From Lachnospiraceae bacterium (GTDB lineage Bacteria > Bacillota > Clostridia > Lachnospirales > Lachnospiraceae), in NCBI GenBank assembly GCA_029054245.1, contig JAIDFQ010000021.1:1-41309 (forward strand): 41,309 nt of DNA. Direction: 5' to 3'. Within the stretch, counting starts at the first letter, position 1. Every line of letters begins with the position of its first letter. Shown piece by piece: positions 15,601 through 24,320 of this stretch. The position numbers and the translations under genes are program-made. The notes beneath the pieces were generated by a model. The model did no database searches and had not been told where the DNA came from. It saw nothing but the letters and a program-made list of their open reading frames with translations.

Positions 15601-16212
15601 ATGAACAAAATCTCAAAAATGATATGCGTACTTTCCATGACGATCATGCTGACTGCATGTACAGGCGCGCAGGTAAATAGTAAAGAGAATGACAGTGCAG
15701 CATCGGATGCAGGCAGTACGGAAATGATCGATGACGCTCAGGTTTTTGCAGAATCAGAAGAAGGCAGCGAAGTCTGGGGACAGATGCCCTCATTTACAGC
15801 AAGAGATTTGCAGGGGAATACTGTAACAGAGGATATTTTTGCCCAAAAGGATTTGACAGTGGTGAACATATGGGGGACTTTTTGTCCGCCCTGTATAGAG
15901 GAGATGCCGGAGCTTGGTGCGTGGGCGGAGGAAATGCCGGATAATGTGCAGATCGTAGGACTTATTGTAGATATTGCCGGAGATGATGACAAGGAACACC
16001 ATGACATGGCAGTTACAATAACACAAAGAGCTGGAGCGGCATTCCCGCAGATTATTGCGAACAGTGATTTTGCAGAGATTTTGCAGGGCGTGGTGGGGGT
16101 ACCGACCACACTGTTTGTGGATAAGGAGGGAAATCTTGTAGGGGAACCGGTCGTGGGCGCTTATGTGGACGGCTATAAACAGTTTGTGGAGGCATATTTA
16201 AATGGGCAGTAA
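15601..16212 (+). CDS. TlpA/ResA-like thioredoxin-fold lipoprotein
   Basis: A 203-residue exported protein with a signal peptide ending in the lipobox LTAC (Cys20), a Ser/Asp/Glu-rich linker, and a TlpA-like redoxin domain. The active site is the CPPC in [18 protein letters not shown] (about 99-102). The cis-Pro motif [13 protein letters not shown] is present. Such proteins reduce or shuffle disulfides outside the membrane and need electrons from a membrane partner. Here the next two genes, a CXXC mini-protein and a polyferredoxin with several membrane helices, are obvious candidates. A possible extended -10 (TGGTAAAAT, 15504-15512) lies about 90 bases upstream. The gene overlaps the next one by 11 bases. 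Confidence 0.88.
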   Translation: MNKISKMICVLSMTIMLTACTGAQVNSKENDSAASDAGSTEMIDDAQVFAESEEGSEVWGQMPSFTARDLQGNTVTEDIFAQKDLTVVNIWGTFCPPCIEEMPELGAWAEEMPDNVQIVGLIVDIAGDDDKEHHDMAVTITQRAGAAFPQIIANSDFAEILQGVVGVPTTLFVDKEGNLVGEPVVGAYVDGYKQFVEAYLNGQ

Positions 16213-16348
16213 AAAGAAGACAGCGGTAAGCATAATCACTTTGGCTGCAGCCTTTGCATTCATTTGGTATGGGGCGGTGAGAGGAGAGGCAGCCGTCGTT
16301 TTAAATAAAGCAGTTAATATATGCTTGGAATGCATTGGATTGGGGTGA
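16202..16348 (+). CDS. CD1871A-type small membrane protein with C-terminal CXXC motif
   Basis: A 48-residue frame starting at the ATG at 16202, overlapping the 3' end of the TlpA gene, and ending 6 bases before the polyferredoxin ATG. It has a Lys-rich start (MGSKKKTAV), one hydrophobic helix ([17 protein letters not shown]), an amphipathic part and the C-terminal motif [10 protein letters not shown]. Small proteins of this form are known as CD1871A-family CXXC proteins in clostridia and sit beside the same 4Fe-4S protein. The two Cys may pass electrons between the polyferredoxin and the TlpA lipoprotein; that is inference. The tight overlaps argue strongly that it is translated. Confidence 0.75.
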   Translation: MGSKKKTAVSIITLAAAFAFIWYGAVRGEAAVVLNKAVNICLECIGLG

Positions 16349-16354
16349 GCCATC

Positions 16355-17218
16355 ATGAGTTTGAAAATTTCTGCCAAGAGAAAATTATTTCAGGTAATTG
16401 CTTTTGGCTATTCCAATTTGCATTTGCTGAATTTTAAAGGTGGAAAGATTTATGAAGGAAAATGGAAGCAGTTCTGCAACCCGGGGTTAAACTGTTATTC
16501 CTGTCCGGCGGCAAGCCTTGCCTGTCCCATTGGGGCGCTGCAGGCGGTGAGCGGGTCAATGGAATTTCAATTTAGCTTTTACGTGGTTGGCTTTCTGCTG
16601 GCAGTGGGCGTGCTGCTAGGGAGAAGCGTGTGCGGATGGTTGTGCCCTTTTGGGCTGATACAGGAATTGATTCACAAAATACCGACGCCTAAACTAAAGT
16701 TGAAGAAAGGTTTCCTATATATAAAGTATGTAATTTTAATTGTATTTGTGTTGATTCTTCCGGTGGTCGCAACGAATTACATGGGAATGGGAAAGCCGGC
16801 TTTTTGCCAGTATATCTGCCCGGCAGGAATGTTGGAAGGAGGAATCCCGCTGCTTCTTGCCCATCAGGAGTTGAGGCAGACCATAGGGGCTTTGTTTTTT
16901 TTGAAAACAGCGGTACTGATTGTTACACTGGGAGGATGTGTTCTGATTTACCGTCTTTTCTGCCGGACCATCTGCCCACTGGGGGCAATATATGGCTTAA
17001 TGAATAAAATCAGTATGTATCATTTGGAGATAGACCGAAATCAATGCGTGAACTGTGGAAAATGCGCAAAAGTCTGCAAGATGGAAGTGAATCCTGTAAA
17101 TACACCTGATTCTCCGGAGTGCATTCGGTGCGGAGCGTGTGCACAATCCTGCCCGGAGGGTGCAATCTGTATGGGATTTCATACAAATAGCAATCAGCAG
17201 GCTGAATTGTCAGAATAA
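16355..17218 (+). CDS. Membrane polyferredoxin (NapH/CcoG-like 4Fe-4S protein)
   Basis: A 287-residue membrane protein with about four to five helices and many Cys motifs. The N-terminal part has NCYSCPAASLACPIGALQ, then CGWLCPFGLIQELIHKIPTP, then CQYICPAGMLEGG and CRTICPLGAIYGL (the CxxxCP motifs of NapH-like proteins). The C terminus holds two classical 4Fe-4S sites: CVNCGKCAKVCKMEVNP and CIRCGACAQSCPEG. Proteins of this type carry electrons across the membrane. The operon partners, a TlpA lipoprotein and a CXXC mini-protein, suggest the electrons reduce extracytoplasmic thiols. The GTGAGCC just before the ATG is a poor ribosome site, so translation probably depends on coupling with the previous gene. 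Confidence 0.85.
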   Translation: MSLKISAKRKLFQVIAFGYSNLHLLNFKGGKIYEGKWKQFCNPGLNCYSCPAASLACPIGALQAVSGSMEFQFSFYVVGFLLAVGVLLGRSVCGWLCPFGLIQELIHKIPTPKLKLKKGFLYIKYVILIVFVLILPVVATNYMGMGKPAFCQYICPAGMLEGGIPLLLAHQELRQTIGALFFLKTAVLIVTLGGCVLIYRLFCRTICPLGAIYGLMNKISMYHLEIDRNQCVNCGKCAKVCKMEVNPVNTPDSPECIRCGACAQSCPEGAICMGFHTNSNQQAELSE

Positions 17219-17221
17219 TGA

Positions 17222-17250
17222 TTGCACATCCTGTATTGTTTTGGTAAAAT
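17222..17250 (+). promoter_or_regulatory. Promoter of ptsH-ptsI
   Basis: TTGCAC (17222-17227) and TAAAAT (17245-17250) are 17 bases apart, with TGG before the -10 (extended -10). A second TATAAT-like word lies at 17255-17260 without a good -35. Confidence 0.5.
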
Positions 17251-17296
17251 TAACTATAATGTAAAATAATACGAGTATAAAATGGAGGGAAGCAAT

Positions 17297-17554
17297 ATGA
17301 AATCATTTAATTACACAATTACGGATCCTGTAGGGATTCATGCAAGACCGGCAGGATTGCTTGTGAAGGAAGCGAAGCTGTATGACGCAGCCATTATGAT
17401 TACCAAGGACGACAAGAGCGCCGATGCCAAAAAACTTATGGCACTGATGAGCCTGGGCGTGAAGCAAGGCGATACAGTGACAGTGTCTGTAGAAGGCGGA
17501 GACGAGGGAACTGTGGCAGCAAAGATGGAAGACTTTTTCAAAAATAATCTATAA
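17297..17554 (+). CDS. ptsH: PTS phosphocarrier protein HPr
   Basis: From the ATG at 17297 (GGAGGG 7-8 bases upstream) the product has 85 residues, as expected. The phosphorylation site His15 is in DPVGIHARPAGLLVKEA. At position 46, where HPr of Bacillus and enterics has Ser, this protein has Lys (ADAKKLMALMSLGV). Ser46 is the target of HPr kinase in Gram-positive catabolite repression, so this HPr should not respond to HPrK. HPr passes phosphate from enzyme I to EIIA proteins, such as the one encoded at 10766-11206. ptsI follows 23 bases downstream in the same operon. Confidence 0.93.
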   Translation: MKSFNYTITDPVGIHARPAGLLVKEAKLYDAAIMITKDDKSADAKKLMALMSLGVKQGDTVTVSVEGGDEGTVAAKMEDFFKNNL

Positions 17555-17577
17555 TTTACGTCAATGGGAGGACAACT

Positions 17578-19191
17578 GTGGAAGAGCGAAGCGGTAAAAA
17601 AATATTTGGCGGCATAGCCATAGGAAAGATCAAGCTTTATGGTAAGGCAGAAAATAAGGTGGTGCGTACCAAAATTGAGGATGCGGATGCCGAAATCAAG
17701 AGATACGAAGAGGCAAAGGCAAAGGCAATCGAACAGCTTGGTCAGTTGTATGAAAAGGCGCTTGTGGAGGTGGGGGAAGCGAATGCTGAGATTTTTAACG
17801 TGCATTCCATGATGCTGGAGGATGATGACTATAATGAATCCGTCCATAATATCATTTCCACGCAGAACGTAAATGCAGAATATGCAGCGGCAGTCACTGG
17901 AGATAATTTCGCAGAAGTTTTTGCCAATATGGAGGATGAGTACTTTAAGGCGCGCAGCGCTGATGTAAAGGATATCACAGAGCGCGTGGTCACAATCCTC
18001 TGCGGCGGGGCGGGCGACAGTGATATCGGTGACGAACCGGTCATCATTGTGGCGGAGGATCTTGCACCCAGCGAGACGGTCCAGATGGATAAAAGTAAGC
18101 TGCTGGCATTTGTCACAAGGCTCGGGTCTGCAAATTCTCATACTGCAATCCTTGCAAGGACAATGGGGATCCCAGCCCTGATTGGCGTGGATCGTGATGA
18201 GAGCTGGAACGGAAAGATTGGTATTGTAGATGGATATGAGGGCAAGCTTATCATTGATCCGGAAATGCCCGTGCTGGAAGCATATTTTAAGAAAAAAGAA
18301 GCAGATGATGAACAGAAGCAGCTGCTCCTTACCCTGAAAGGAAAAGAAAATGTGACGAAGTCGGGACAGAAGATTAATCTGTATGCCAATATCGGCAATC
18401 CGGGTGATCTGGCTTCCGTCATAGAAAACGATGCAGGAGGTATCGGTCTGTTCCGCAGCGAATTTCTGTATCTTGAATCAGAAAATTACCCTACTGAGGA
18501 GGAGCAGTTTCAGGCGTACCGCAAAGTGGTAGAAACAATGGGCGGAAAGAAGGTCATTATCCGTACGCTGGATATCGGTGCAGATAAGCAGGTGGATTAC
18601 TTTGAACTGGATAAGGAAGATAATCCGGCACTGGGTTACAGGGCAATCCGCATATGTCTGACCAGACCTGAAATTTTCCGTACACAGCTGCGTGCCCTGT
18701 TCCGTGCAAGTGCATATGGTAATCTGGCGATTATGTATCCAATGATTATTTCAGTGGAGGAAGTACGCCGTATTAAGGAGATATCCAAATCTGTAAAAGA
18801 AGAATTATTAGCGGAAGGCGTTTCCATCGGTGAAGTGGAAGAAGGCATTATGATTGAGACTCCGGCTGCGGCACTTATGAGTGATGTGCTTGCAAAAGAA
18901 GTGGATTTCTTCAGTATCGGAACCAACGATCTGACGCAGTACACGTTGGCGATTGACCGCCAGAATGCAAAGCTGGACACCTTCTATGATGCACATCACC
19001 CTGCTGTACTGCGATTTATCCAGATGGTTTGTGATAATGCACACAAAGCAGGAATTTGGGCAGGAATCTGTGGAGAATTAGGAGCGGATTTGACGCTCAC
19101 AGAGACTTTCTTGAAAATGGGGCTTGATGAATTATCTGTTTCACCGGGATGTATACTTCCCATAAGGAAGGCAGTCAGAGATACAGAGTAG
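17578..19191 (+). CDS. ptsI: PTS enzyme I (phosphoenolpyruvate-protein phosphotransferase)
   Basis: A 537-residue protein starting at GTG 17578, with GGGAGG 5-6 bases upstream. The N-terminal HPr-binding helices are followed by the phosphohistidine domain, with the active His188 in LGSANSHTAILARTMGIPA. The PEP-binding barrel shows GGIGLFRSEFLYLES, IIRTLDIGADKQVDYF, IMYPMIISVEEVR and IMIETPAAA. The Cys-containing active loop near the end reads GICGELGAD. Enzyme I takes phosphate from PEP and gives it to HPr, encoded just upstream. Length is slightly under the usual 570, mostly from a short C terminus. No other oddity. Confidence 0.95.
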   Translation: MEERSGKKIFGGIAIGKIKLYGKAENKVVRTKIEDADAEIKRYEEAKAKAIEQLGQLYEKALVEVGEANAEIFNVHSMMLEDDDYNESVHNIISTQNVNAEYAAAVTGDNFAEVFANMEDEYFKARSADVKDITERVVTILCGGAGDSDIGDEPVIIVAEDLAPSETVQMDKSKLLAFVTRLGSANSHTAILARTMGIPALIGVDRDESWNGKIGIVDGYEGKLIIDPEMPVLEAYFKKKEADDEQKQLLLTLKGKENVTKSGQKINLYANIGNPGDLASVIENDAGGIGLFRSEFLYLESENYPTEEEQFQAYRKVVETMGGKKVIIRTLDIGADKQVDYFELDKEDNPALGYRAIRICLTRPEIFRTQLRALFRASAYGNLAIMYPMIISVEEVRRIKEISKSVKEELLAEGVSIGEVEEGIMIETPAAALMSDVLAKEVDFFSIGTNDLTQYTLAIDRQNAKLDTFYDAHHPAVLRFIQMVCDNAHKAGIWAGICGELGADLTLTETFLKMGLDELSVSPGCILPIRKAVRDTE

Positions 19192-19285
19192 GTTTCATGC
19201 CGATGTTTCTGGTGGCACAGTGCGGTTGGGAAGATTTCATGTGAAGAGATGTCAGTAGGATTTGTAGAAGATTTGACTGAATTGG

Positions 19286-19329
19286 AACTGCAAAAATGGT
19301 ATATCAAAATCCATTTTTGCAGTTTTGTT
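19286..19329 (+). terminator. Terminator region after ptsI
   Basis: AACTGCAAAAATGG (19286-19299) and CCATTTTTGCAGTT (19311-19324) form a perfect 14-bp stem with an 11-base loop, followed by TTGTTT. Confidence 0.8.
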
Positions 19330-19386
19330 TACATAAGGGTGCCTGGCGAAGCGTAGCATCCGTTGTATGCAGGAGGAAAAGGAACA

Positions 19387-20571
19387 ATGGGAGAGAAAAG
19401 AAATAAAGATGAATTGACGGTACGTTATGCGTTTATTCAATGCTTTTTTTGGATGATGTTTGGAGGGGCGATTGGATTTGTCAGTGTGTATTTGCTGGAC
19501 TGCGGATTTAACAACACGCAAATCGGTTTGCTGATAGCGGTGGCAGGGCTTTTTTCAGCCATTCTTCAGCCAATGATGGCAGGATATGCAGATAAGGAAA
19601 AAAGTCCGTCATTAAAAATCTTGCTTATACTGTTTCTTCTTGTACAGGTAGTGGTGAATATATTGCTTTTGGCAGTGCATCACAAGTCAGCCATTTTTAC
19701 CGGCAGTTTGTATGCCCTTCTGCTTCTGATGATGCAGATGCTGGTACCGTTGGTGAACGCGCTTGGAATGGAGAGCATCAATCAGAAGAAAAGGCTGAAT
19801 TTCGGTGTGGCAAGGGGAACAGGCTCCATGGGATATGCCTTTGTGGTATATGTGGTCGGCATTGTGGCAGGAAAAATAGGCGCAGTGGCTGTGCCGGCTG
19901 CACTGCTTTTGGTATCAAGCATGTTGCTTGTTGGGGTTTTCTTCTTTCCGTTTCAGAAGACGCTCCGGCAAGTTTCTGAAACGGCGGAGGAGGAAAAAGG
20001 AAATCTATTTCTCTTTTTCAAAAAATATCCTAGATTCTGTGTGACTCTTGTTGGCTGCGTTCTGGTGTATATCAGCCATGTCCTTCTTAACAGCTTTACA
20101 TTCCAGATCGTGAGAGAAAAAGGAGGCGGAAGTGCAGAAATGGGATCGGCAATGGCAATGGCTTCTTTATTTGAACTGCCAACTATGTTTCTGTTTGCAT
20201 TTATGCTGAAAAAAGTGCGGTGTGATATCTGGTTCCGCATTTCCGGTATTTTCTTTTTCCTAAAGACGCTTGGAACATTGTTGGCACCAAATATTTCTTC
20301 ATTTTATGCAGTACAGGTATTTCAGATGCTGGGCTGGGCGCTGATTACGGTTTCTTCCGTTTACTATGTGAATTCTATTATGGAAAAGCAGGATGCCATT
20401 AAGGGGCAGGCATATATGACCATGACTTATACCTTAGGAAGCGTGGCAGGCGCACTGGTAGGAGGTGCCTTGATTGACAGTCTGGGCGTTATCAGTATGC
20501 TTGGCTTTGCCACAGTCTCTGCGGCAGCAGGCATGGTGATCATGCTGCTTACGGCGCAGAAGGCAAAGTGA
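19387..20571 (+). CDS. MFS transporter, sugar:H+ symporter-like
   Basis: From the ATG at 19387 (AGGAGG about 10 bases upstream; the frame opens earlier at a TTG that overlaps this site) the product has 394 residues with about 12 hydrophobic segments. The N terminus (RYAFIQCFFWMMFGGAIGFVSVYLLD) and the loop MMAGYADKEKSPSLK resemble the LacY/NupG-like MFS_1 group rather than drug exporters. The genes after it are an AraC regulator, galK and galT, so uptake of galactose or a galactoside is the natural guess. No beta-galactosidase gene lies in the window. The substrate is inferred from context only. Confidence 0.75.
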   Translation: MGEKRNKDELTVRYAFIQCFFWMMFGGAIGFVSVYLLDCGFNNTQIGLLIAVAGLFSAILQPMMAGYADKEKSPSLKILLILFLLVQVVVNILLLAVHHKSAIFTGSLYALLLLMMQMLVPLVNALGMESINQKKRLNFGVARGTGSMGYAFVVYVVGIVAGKIGAVAVPAALLLVSSMLLVGVFFFPFQKTLRQVSETAEEEKGNLFLFFKKYPRFCVTLVGCVLVYISHVLLNSFTFQIVREKGGGSAEMGSAMAMASLFELPTMFLFAFMLKKVRCDIWFRISGIFFFLKTLGTLLAPNISSFYAVQVFQMLGWALITVSSVYYVNSIMEKQDAIKGQAYMTMTYTLGSVAGALVGGALIDSLGVISMLGFATVSAAAGMVIMLLTAQKAK

Positions 20572-20611
20572 GAGGGAACGGATTACATAAAAATGCAGGG
20601 GAGGGGACAGG

Positions 20612-21514
20612 GTGGAAAAAGCATATAAGCTGGAGTTTACCAAAGGAAAAGATGAGGGGCTTTCTGTGAATTGCTGTGGTTTGTCGAGGACGGAGCCTCT
20701 GCACAGCTTTGGACCGGCAATCAAGCCGCACTATCTGATTCATTTTGTACTGAGCGGAAAAGGCAGATTTTCCATTGGCAGCCAAGAATATCCCTTAGAG
20801 CAGGGGTATGGATTTCTGATACCGCCGGAAGAACTTTCTTTTTATCAAGCAGATGCAGAGGAACCGTGGACTTATATATGGGTTGGATTTGGAGGTGCGA
20901 TTGCGGCTGATCTGGTAAAATCTATGGGGCTATCCATCACAAACCCTGTTTTCAAATCCGAAAAGGGAGAAGAATTATATCAGGCAGTGAAGGATATGAT
21001 GGAGCACAATACCTTTGGGGTGGCAAATGACCTTAGGAGGAACGGACAGCTTCAACTGTTTTTGTCGCTGATTGCAGAAGATATTACCATAGAAGAAACG
21101 AAAGGAACCGGCAGGGCAGATCATTACGTCAGGCGTGCAGTGGAGTTCATTCAGAGTAATTACTGTAACCCCATCAAGGTGACGGACGTGGCAGATTATG
21201 TATGCATTAACAGAAGCTATCTTTATACTCTTTTCCACAATGCAACGGGTATGTCGCCTCAGCAGTTTCTGACGGTTTTCCGCATTACTAAGGCAACGGA
21301 GCTTTTGCAGCTGACCTCGCTTTCAGTGGAGAGCATTGCCTTATCCTGCGGATATACAGACCCCCTTGTCTTTAGTAAATCATTCAGGCAGATAAAGAAG
21401 ATGTCGCCTTCTGCTTACCGTAAAGAAATGCAGAAGGGAGAAACGAGAAGAAATAAGGAATATTTAAAACAGGTGGAAGATTTTATCAGTCAGGTCAACC
21501 AGTTGAAAGGTTAA
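20612..21514 (+). CDS. AraC-family transcriptional regulator with cupin sensor domain
   Basis: A 300-residue regulator starting at GTG 20612, preceded by AGGGGAGGGG. The N-terminal AraC-type cupin (about 20-100) shows HYLIHFVLSGKGRFSIGSQE and GYGFLIPPEELSFYQADAEE. The C-terminal DNA-binding domain (about 170-270) has two helix-turn-helix units: KVTDVADYVCINRSYLYTLF and SIALSCGYTDPLVFSKSFRQ, joined by GMSPQQFLTVFRITKATELL. It sits between the MFS transporter and galK. AraC sensors usually bind a sugar and activate transport and catabolic genes, so galK-galT and the transporter are the likely targets. The family is secure. Confidence 0.9.
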   Translation: MEKAYKLEFTKGKDEGLSVNCCGLSRTEPLHSFGPAIKPHYLIHFVLSGKGRFSIGSQEYPLEQGYGFLIPPEELSFYQADAEEPWTYIWVGFGGAIAADLVKSMGLSITNPVFKSEKGEELYQAVKDMMEHNTFGVANDLRRNGQLQLFLSLIAEDITIEETKGTGRADHYVRRAVEFIQSNYCNPIKVTDVADYVCINRSYLYTLFHNATGMSPQQFLTVFRITKATELLQLTSLSVESIALSCGYTDPLVFSKSFRQIKKMSPSAYRKEMQKGETRRNKEYLKQVEDFISQVNQLKG

Positions 21515-21545
21515 CATTTTGACTGATTTTTACAACAAACTGATA

Positions 21546-21574
21546 TGGATATCCAAAGGCAGGTTTTTTATAAT
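21546..21574 (+). promoter_or_regulatory. Promoter of galK with palindromic -35 region
   Basis: TGGATA (21546-21551) and TATAAT (21569-21574) are 17 bases apart. The -35 is part of the perfect palindrome TGGATATCCA (21546-21555), a possible binding site. The poor -35 match fits an activator-dependent promoter, with the AraC gene just upstream. Confidence 0.5.
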
Positions 21575-21616
21575 AAAGAAAAAGGACGGGAATTCCATTA
21601 TGGAGGTAAATAGTAA

Positions 21617-22780
21617 ATGAAAGAGATTATATTAAAGAAGTTTGAAGAAGTATTTGGAGATGCGCAAGGGGTTAAGGTGTTTTTTGCACCGGGACGTGTG
21701 AACCTGATTGGAGAGCATACGGACTATAACGGAGGTCATGTGTTCCCCTGTGCATTGACAATTGGAACTTATGCAGCGGCAAGGGTAAGGGAAGACGGTA
21801 TCCTTCGGTTTTACTCCATGAATTTTGAAGCATTAGGGGTGATCGAGTCAAGTATCGAAGATCTTAAGCCTTATAAGGATGCCGGCTGGACCAACTATCC
21901 CAAAGGGGTTATGTGGGCATTTGGTGAGAAAGGTTTTCAAATTCCCAAGGGGATGGATATCTTGCTGAATGGGAATATCCCAAATGGCTCGGGACTTTCC
22001 TCATCGGCATCGGTGGAAGTTGTGACCGGGGCGATTCTTAGAGAATTTTTTGGATTTGAATTGAGTAACCTGGATTTGGCGCTTTTCGGGCAGTATTCCG
22101 AAAATAAGTTCAACGGTGTCAACTGCGGTATTATGGATCAGTTTGCCATTGCCATGGGGAAAAAGGATCATGCTATCTTTTTGGATACAGCCGATTTATC
22201 TTATACCTATGCACCCGTGAAGCTGGAAGACGCAAAGATCGTTATTGCCTGCAGCAATAAGAAAAGAGGGCTGGGAGACTCTAAATACAATGAAAGAAGG
22301 TCAGAATGTGAGACGGCGCTTAGGGAACTTCAAGAGGTTGTGGATATCAAGAGTCTGGGTGAGCTGACGGAAGAGAAGTTTGAAGAGTATAAATCAGCAA
22401 TCAAAGATGAAGTGCGGGCAAGAAGGGCAAAGCATGCAGTTTATGAAAACCAGAGAACACTGCAGGCAGTTGCGGCGCTGAAAGCAGATGATATCGCATT
22501 GTTCGGGCAGCTGATGAATGCCTCTCATGTTTCTTTACGGGATGATTATGAGGTGACGGGGATAGAACTGGATACGCTGGTAGAGGAAGCATGGAAGGTA
22601 GAAGGTGTGATTGGTTCTAGGATGACCGGGGCAGGATTTGGCGGCTGCACGGTCAGCATCGTAAAAGAGGATGCCATCGACAGATTCGTACAGCAGGTAG
22701 GAGAAGCATATCAGGCAAAGATTGGCTATGCGGCGGACTTTTATGTAGTGGAAATTGGCGGTGGACCGACAATACTTTAA
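21617..22780 (+). CDS. galK: Galactokinase
   Basis: A 387-residue GHMP kinase of normal length. The galactokinase signature GRVNLIGEHTDYNGGHVFPC is near residues 26-45. The ATP-binding loop is PNGSGLSSSASVEVV, the catalytic Asp region FNGVNCGIMDQFAIAMG, and the third GHMP motif GSRMTGAGFGGCTVSIV. It phosphorylates alpha-D-galactose at C1 as the first committed step of the Leloir pathway. galT follows 36 bases downstream. The galactose epimerases (galE, galM) are not in this window. GGAGG lies about 9-10 bases before the ATG. Confidence 0.95.
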   Translation: MKEIILKKFEEVFGDAQGVKVFFAPGRVNLIGEHTDYNGGHVFPCALTIGTYAAARVREDGILRFYSMNFEALGVIESSIEDLKPYKDAGWTNYPKGVMWAFGEKGFQIPKGMDILLNGNIPNGSGLSSSASVEVVTGAILREFFGFELSNLDLALFGQYSENKFNGVNCGIMDQFAIAMGKKDHAIFLDTADLSYTYAPVKLEDAKIVIACSNKKRGLGDSKYNERRSECETALRELQEVVDIKSLGELTEEKFEEYKSAIKDEVRARRAKHAVYENQRTLQAVAALKADDIALFGQLMNASHVSLRDDYEVTGIELDTLVEEAWKVEGVIGSRMTGAGFGGCTVSIVKEDAIDRFVQQVGEAYQAKIGYAADFYVVEIGGGPTIL

Positions 22781-22816
22781 GGACATCTGCAAAGATAAAA
22801 GGAAGAGGTATAAGTG

Positions 22817-24313
22817 ATGATTCAGGAAGAAATCAAAAAACTGACAGCTTATGGTGTTTTAACTGGTTTGGTACCGGAAGAGGATAAGATTTATACCATT
22901 AACAGTCTCCTTGCGTTATTTGGGGTAGACGAGATGGAGGATGCGGCTCCAACGCAGGTTTCAGAAGCGGATTTAGAAGGGATTCTTCAAAGGATGCTTG
23001 ATTATGCTTATGAAGCAGGACTGATAGCAGAAAATGGAGTGGTGTACAGAGATTTATTTGATACAAAAATCATGAGCGTTCTGCTTCCAAGACCAAGCGA
23101 AGTGATTCGCAGATTTTATGAACTTTATAAAGAGAGCCCTCGAAAAGCAACTGATTATTATTATCAGTTTAGCTGTGACTCAGATTATATCCGCAGATAC
23201 AGGATCAAAAAGGATAGGAAGTGGACCACGCCCACAGAATACGGTGATCTGGATATCACGATTAATCTCTCTAAGCCGGAAAAGGATCCGAAAGCCATTG
23301 CCGCAGCAAAGACAGCGAAGGCTTCCGGTTATCCTAAATGTCTGCTCTGCAGAGAAAATGAAGGGTATGCAGGACGCCTTAATCATCCTGCAAGACAAAA
23401 TCATCGTATCATTCCTGTGACAATTCAGGGAGATGAGTGGGGATTTCAATATTCACCTTATGTTTATTATAATGAGCACTGCATTGTGTTTAATGGACAA
23501 CACGTGCCAATGAGGATAGAGCATAACACCTTTTGCAAGCTGTTTGATTTTGTGAAGCAATTTCCCCATTATTTTGTGGGATCCAACGCTGATCTGCCTA
23601 TTGTGGGCGGTTCTATTTTAAGTCATGATCATTTTCAAGGAGGACGTTATGAATTTGCCATGGCGAAAGCGCCTGTGGAGAAATCTTTCCGGGTAGAAAC
23701 GTTTGAGGATGTGGAAGCGGGAATCGTGAAATGGCCTATGTCTGTTATCAGGTTAACAGGCACAGATACAGACAGAATGATTGCGCTGGCAGATGTAATC
23801 TTAAATAAATGGAGAGCATATACGGATGAAGCTGCTTTTATTTTTGCCCAGACGGATGGAGAGGCGCATAACACCATTACGCCTATAGCCAGAAAACGAA
23901 ACGAGAAGTATGAGCTGGATCTGGTGCTTCGGAATAATATTACGACACAGGAGCATCCATTGGGGGTTTTTCATCCACATGCGGAGCTTCACCATATCAA
24001 GAAAGAAAATATAGGGTTGATCGAGGTAATGGGGCTTGCTGTTTTACCCGCCAGATTGAAGAAGGAAATGGAGCAGCTTAAGGAAGCGATTCTCTCAGGA
24101 AGGGACTTAAGGAGTGATGAAGTGCTTGCAAAACATGCAGACTGGGCGGAGGAATTTGCGGGAAAATATGATAAAATAGACAGTACTAATATTGATGAGA
24201 TTGTAGAAAAGGAAATCGGTCTTGTGTTTATGCGGGTGCTTTCCGATGCCGGCGTTTTCAAAAGAACGGCTAAGGGGCAGGAAGCATTTGACAGATTTAT
24301 CAAGACCTTATGA
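22817..24313 (+). CDS. galT: UDP-glucose--hexose-1-phosphate uridylyltransferase, class II
   Basis: A 499-residue frame counting from GTG 22814. I choose the adjacent ATG at 22817, which is better spaced from GAGG. The sequence belongs to the Gram-positive class II GalT group (about 490-500 residues), not the shorter E. coli type. Landmarks are LLPRPSEVIRRFYELY, ATDYYYQFSCDSDYIRR, KCLLCRENEGYAGRLNHPAR and GGSILSHDHFQGGRYEFAM, whose His-Asp-His segment is the probable nucleotidyl site. It exchanges UMP between UDP-glucose and galactose-1-phosphate. It follows galK, and the MATE gene starts 7 bases after its stop. Confidence 0.93.
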   Translation: MIQEEIKKLTAYGVLTGLVPEEDKIYTINSLLALFGVDEMEDAAPTQVSEADLEGILQRMLDYAYEAGLIAENGVVYRDLFDTKIMSVLLPRPSEVIRRFYELYKESPRKATDYYYQFSCDSDYIRRYRIKKDRKWTTPTEYGDLDITINLSKPEKDPKAIAAAKTAKASGYPKCLLCRENEGYAGRLNHPARQNHRIIPVTIQGDEWGFQYSPYVYYNEHCIVFNGQHVPMRIEHNTFCKLFDFVKQFPHYFVGSNADLPIVGGSILSHDHFQGGRYEFAMAKAPVEKSFRVETFEDVEAGIVKWPMSVIRLTGTDTDRMIALADVILNKWRAYTDEAAFIFAQTDGEAHNTITPIARKRNEKYELDLVLRNNITTQEHPLGVFHPHAELHHIKKENIGLIEVMGLAVLPARLKKEMEQLKEAILSGRDLRSDEVLAKHADWAEEFAGKYDKIDSTNIDEIVEKEIGLVFMRVLSDAGVFKRTAKGQEAFDRFIKTL

Positions 24314-24320
24314 TGTTGTT

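Noticed and set aside
24222-24320. Longer MATE start overlapping galT
   Set aside because: The extra 33 residues are a shadow of the galT 3' end and do not resemble a MATE N terminus.
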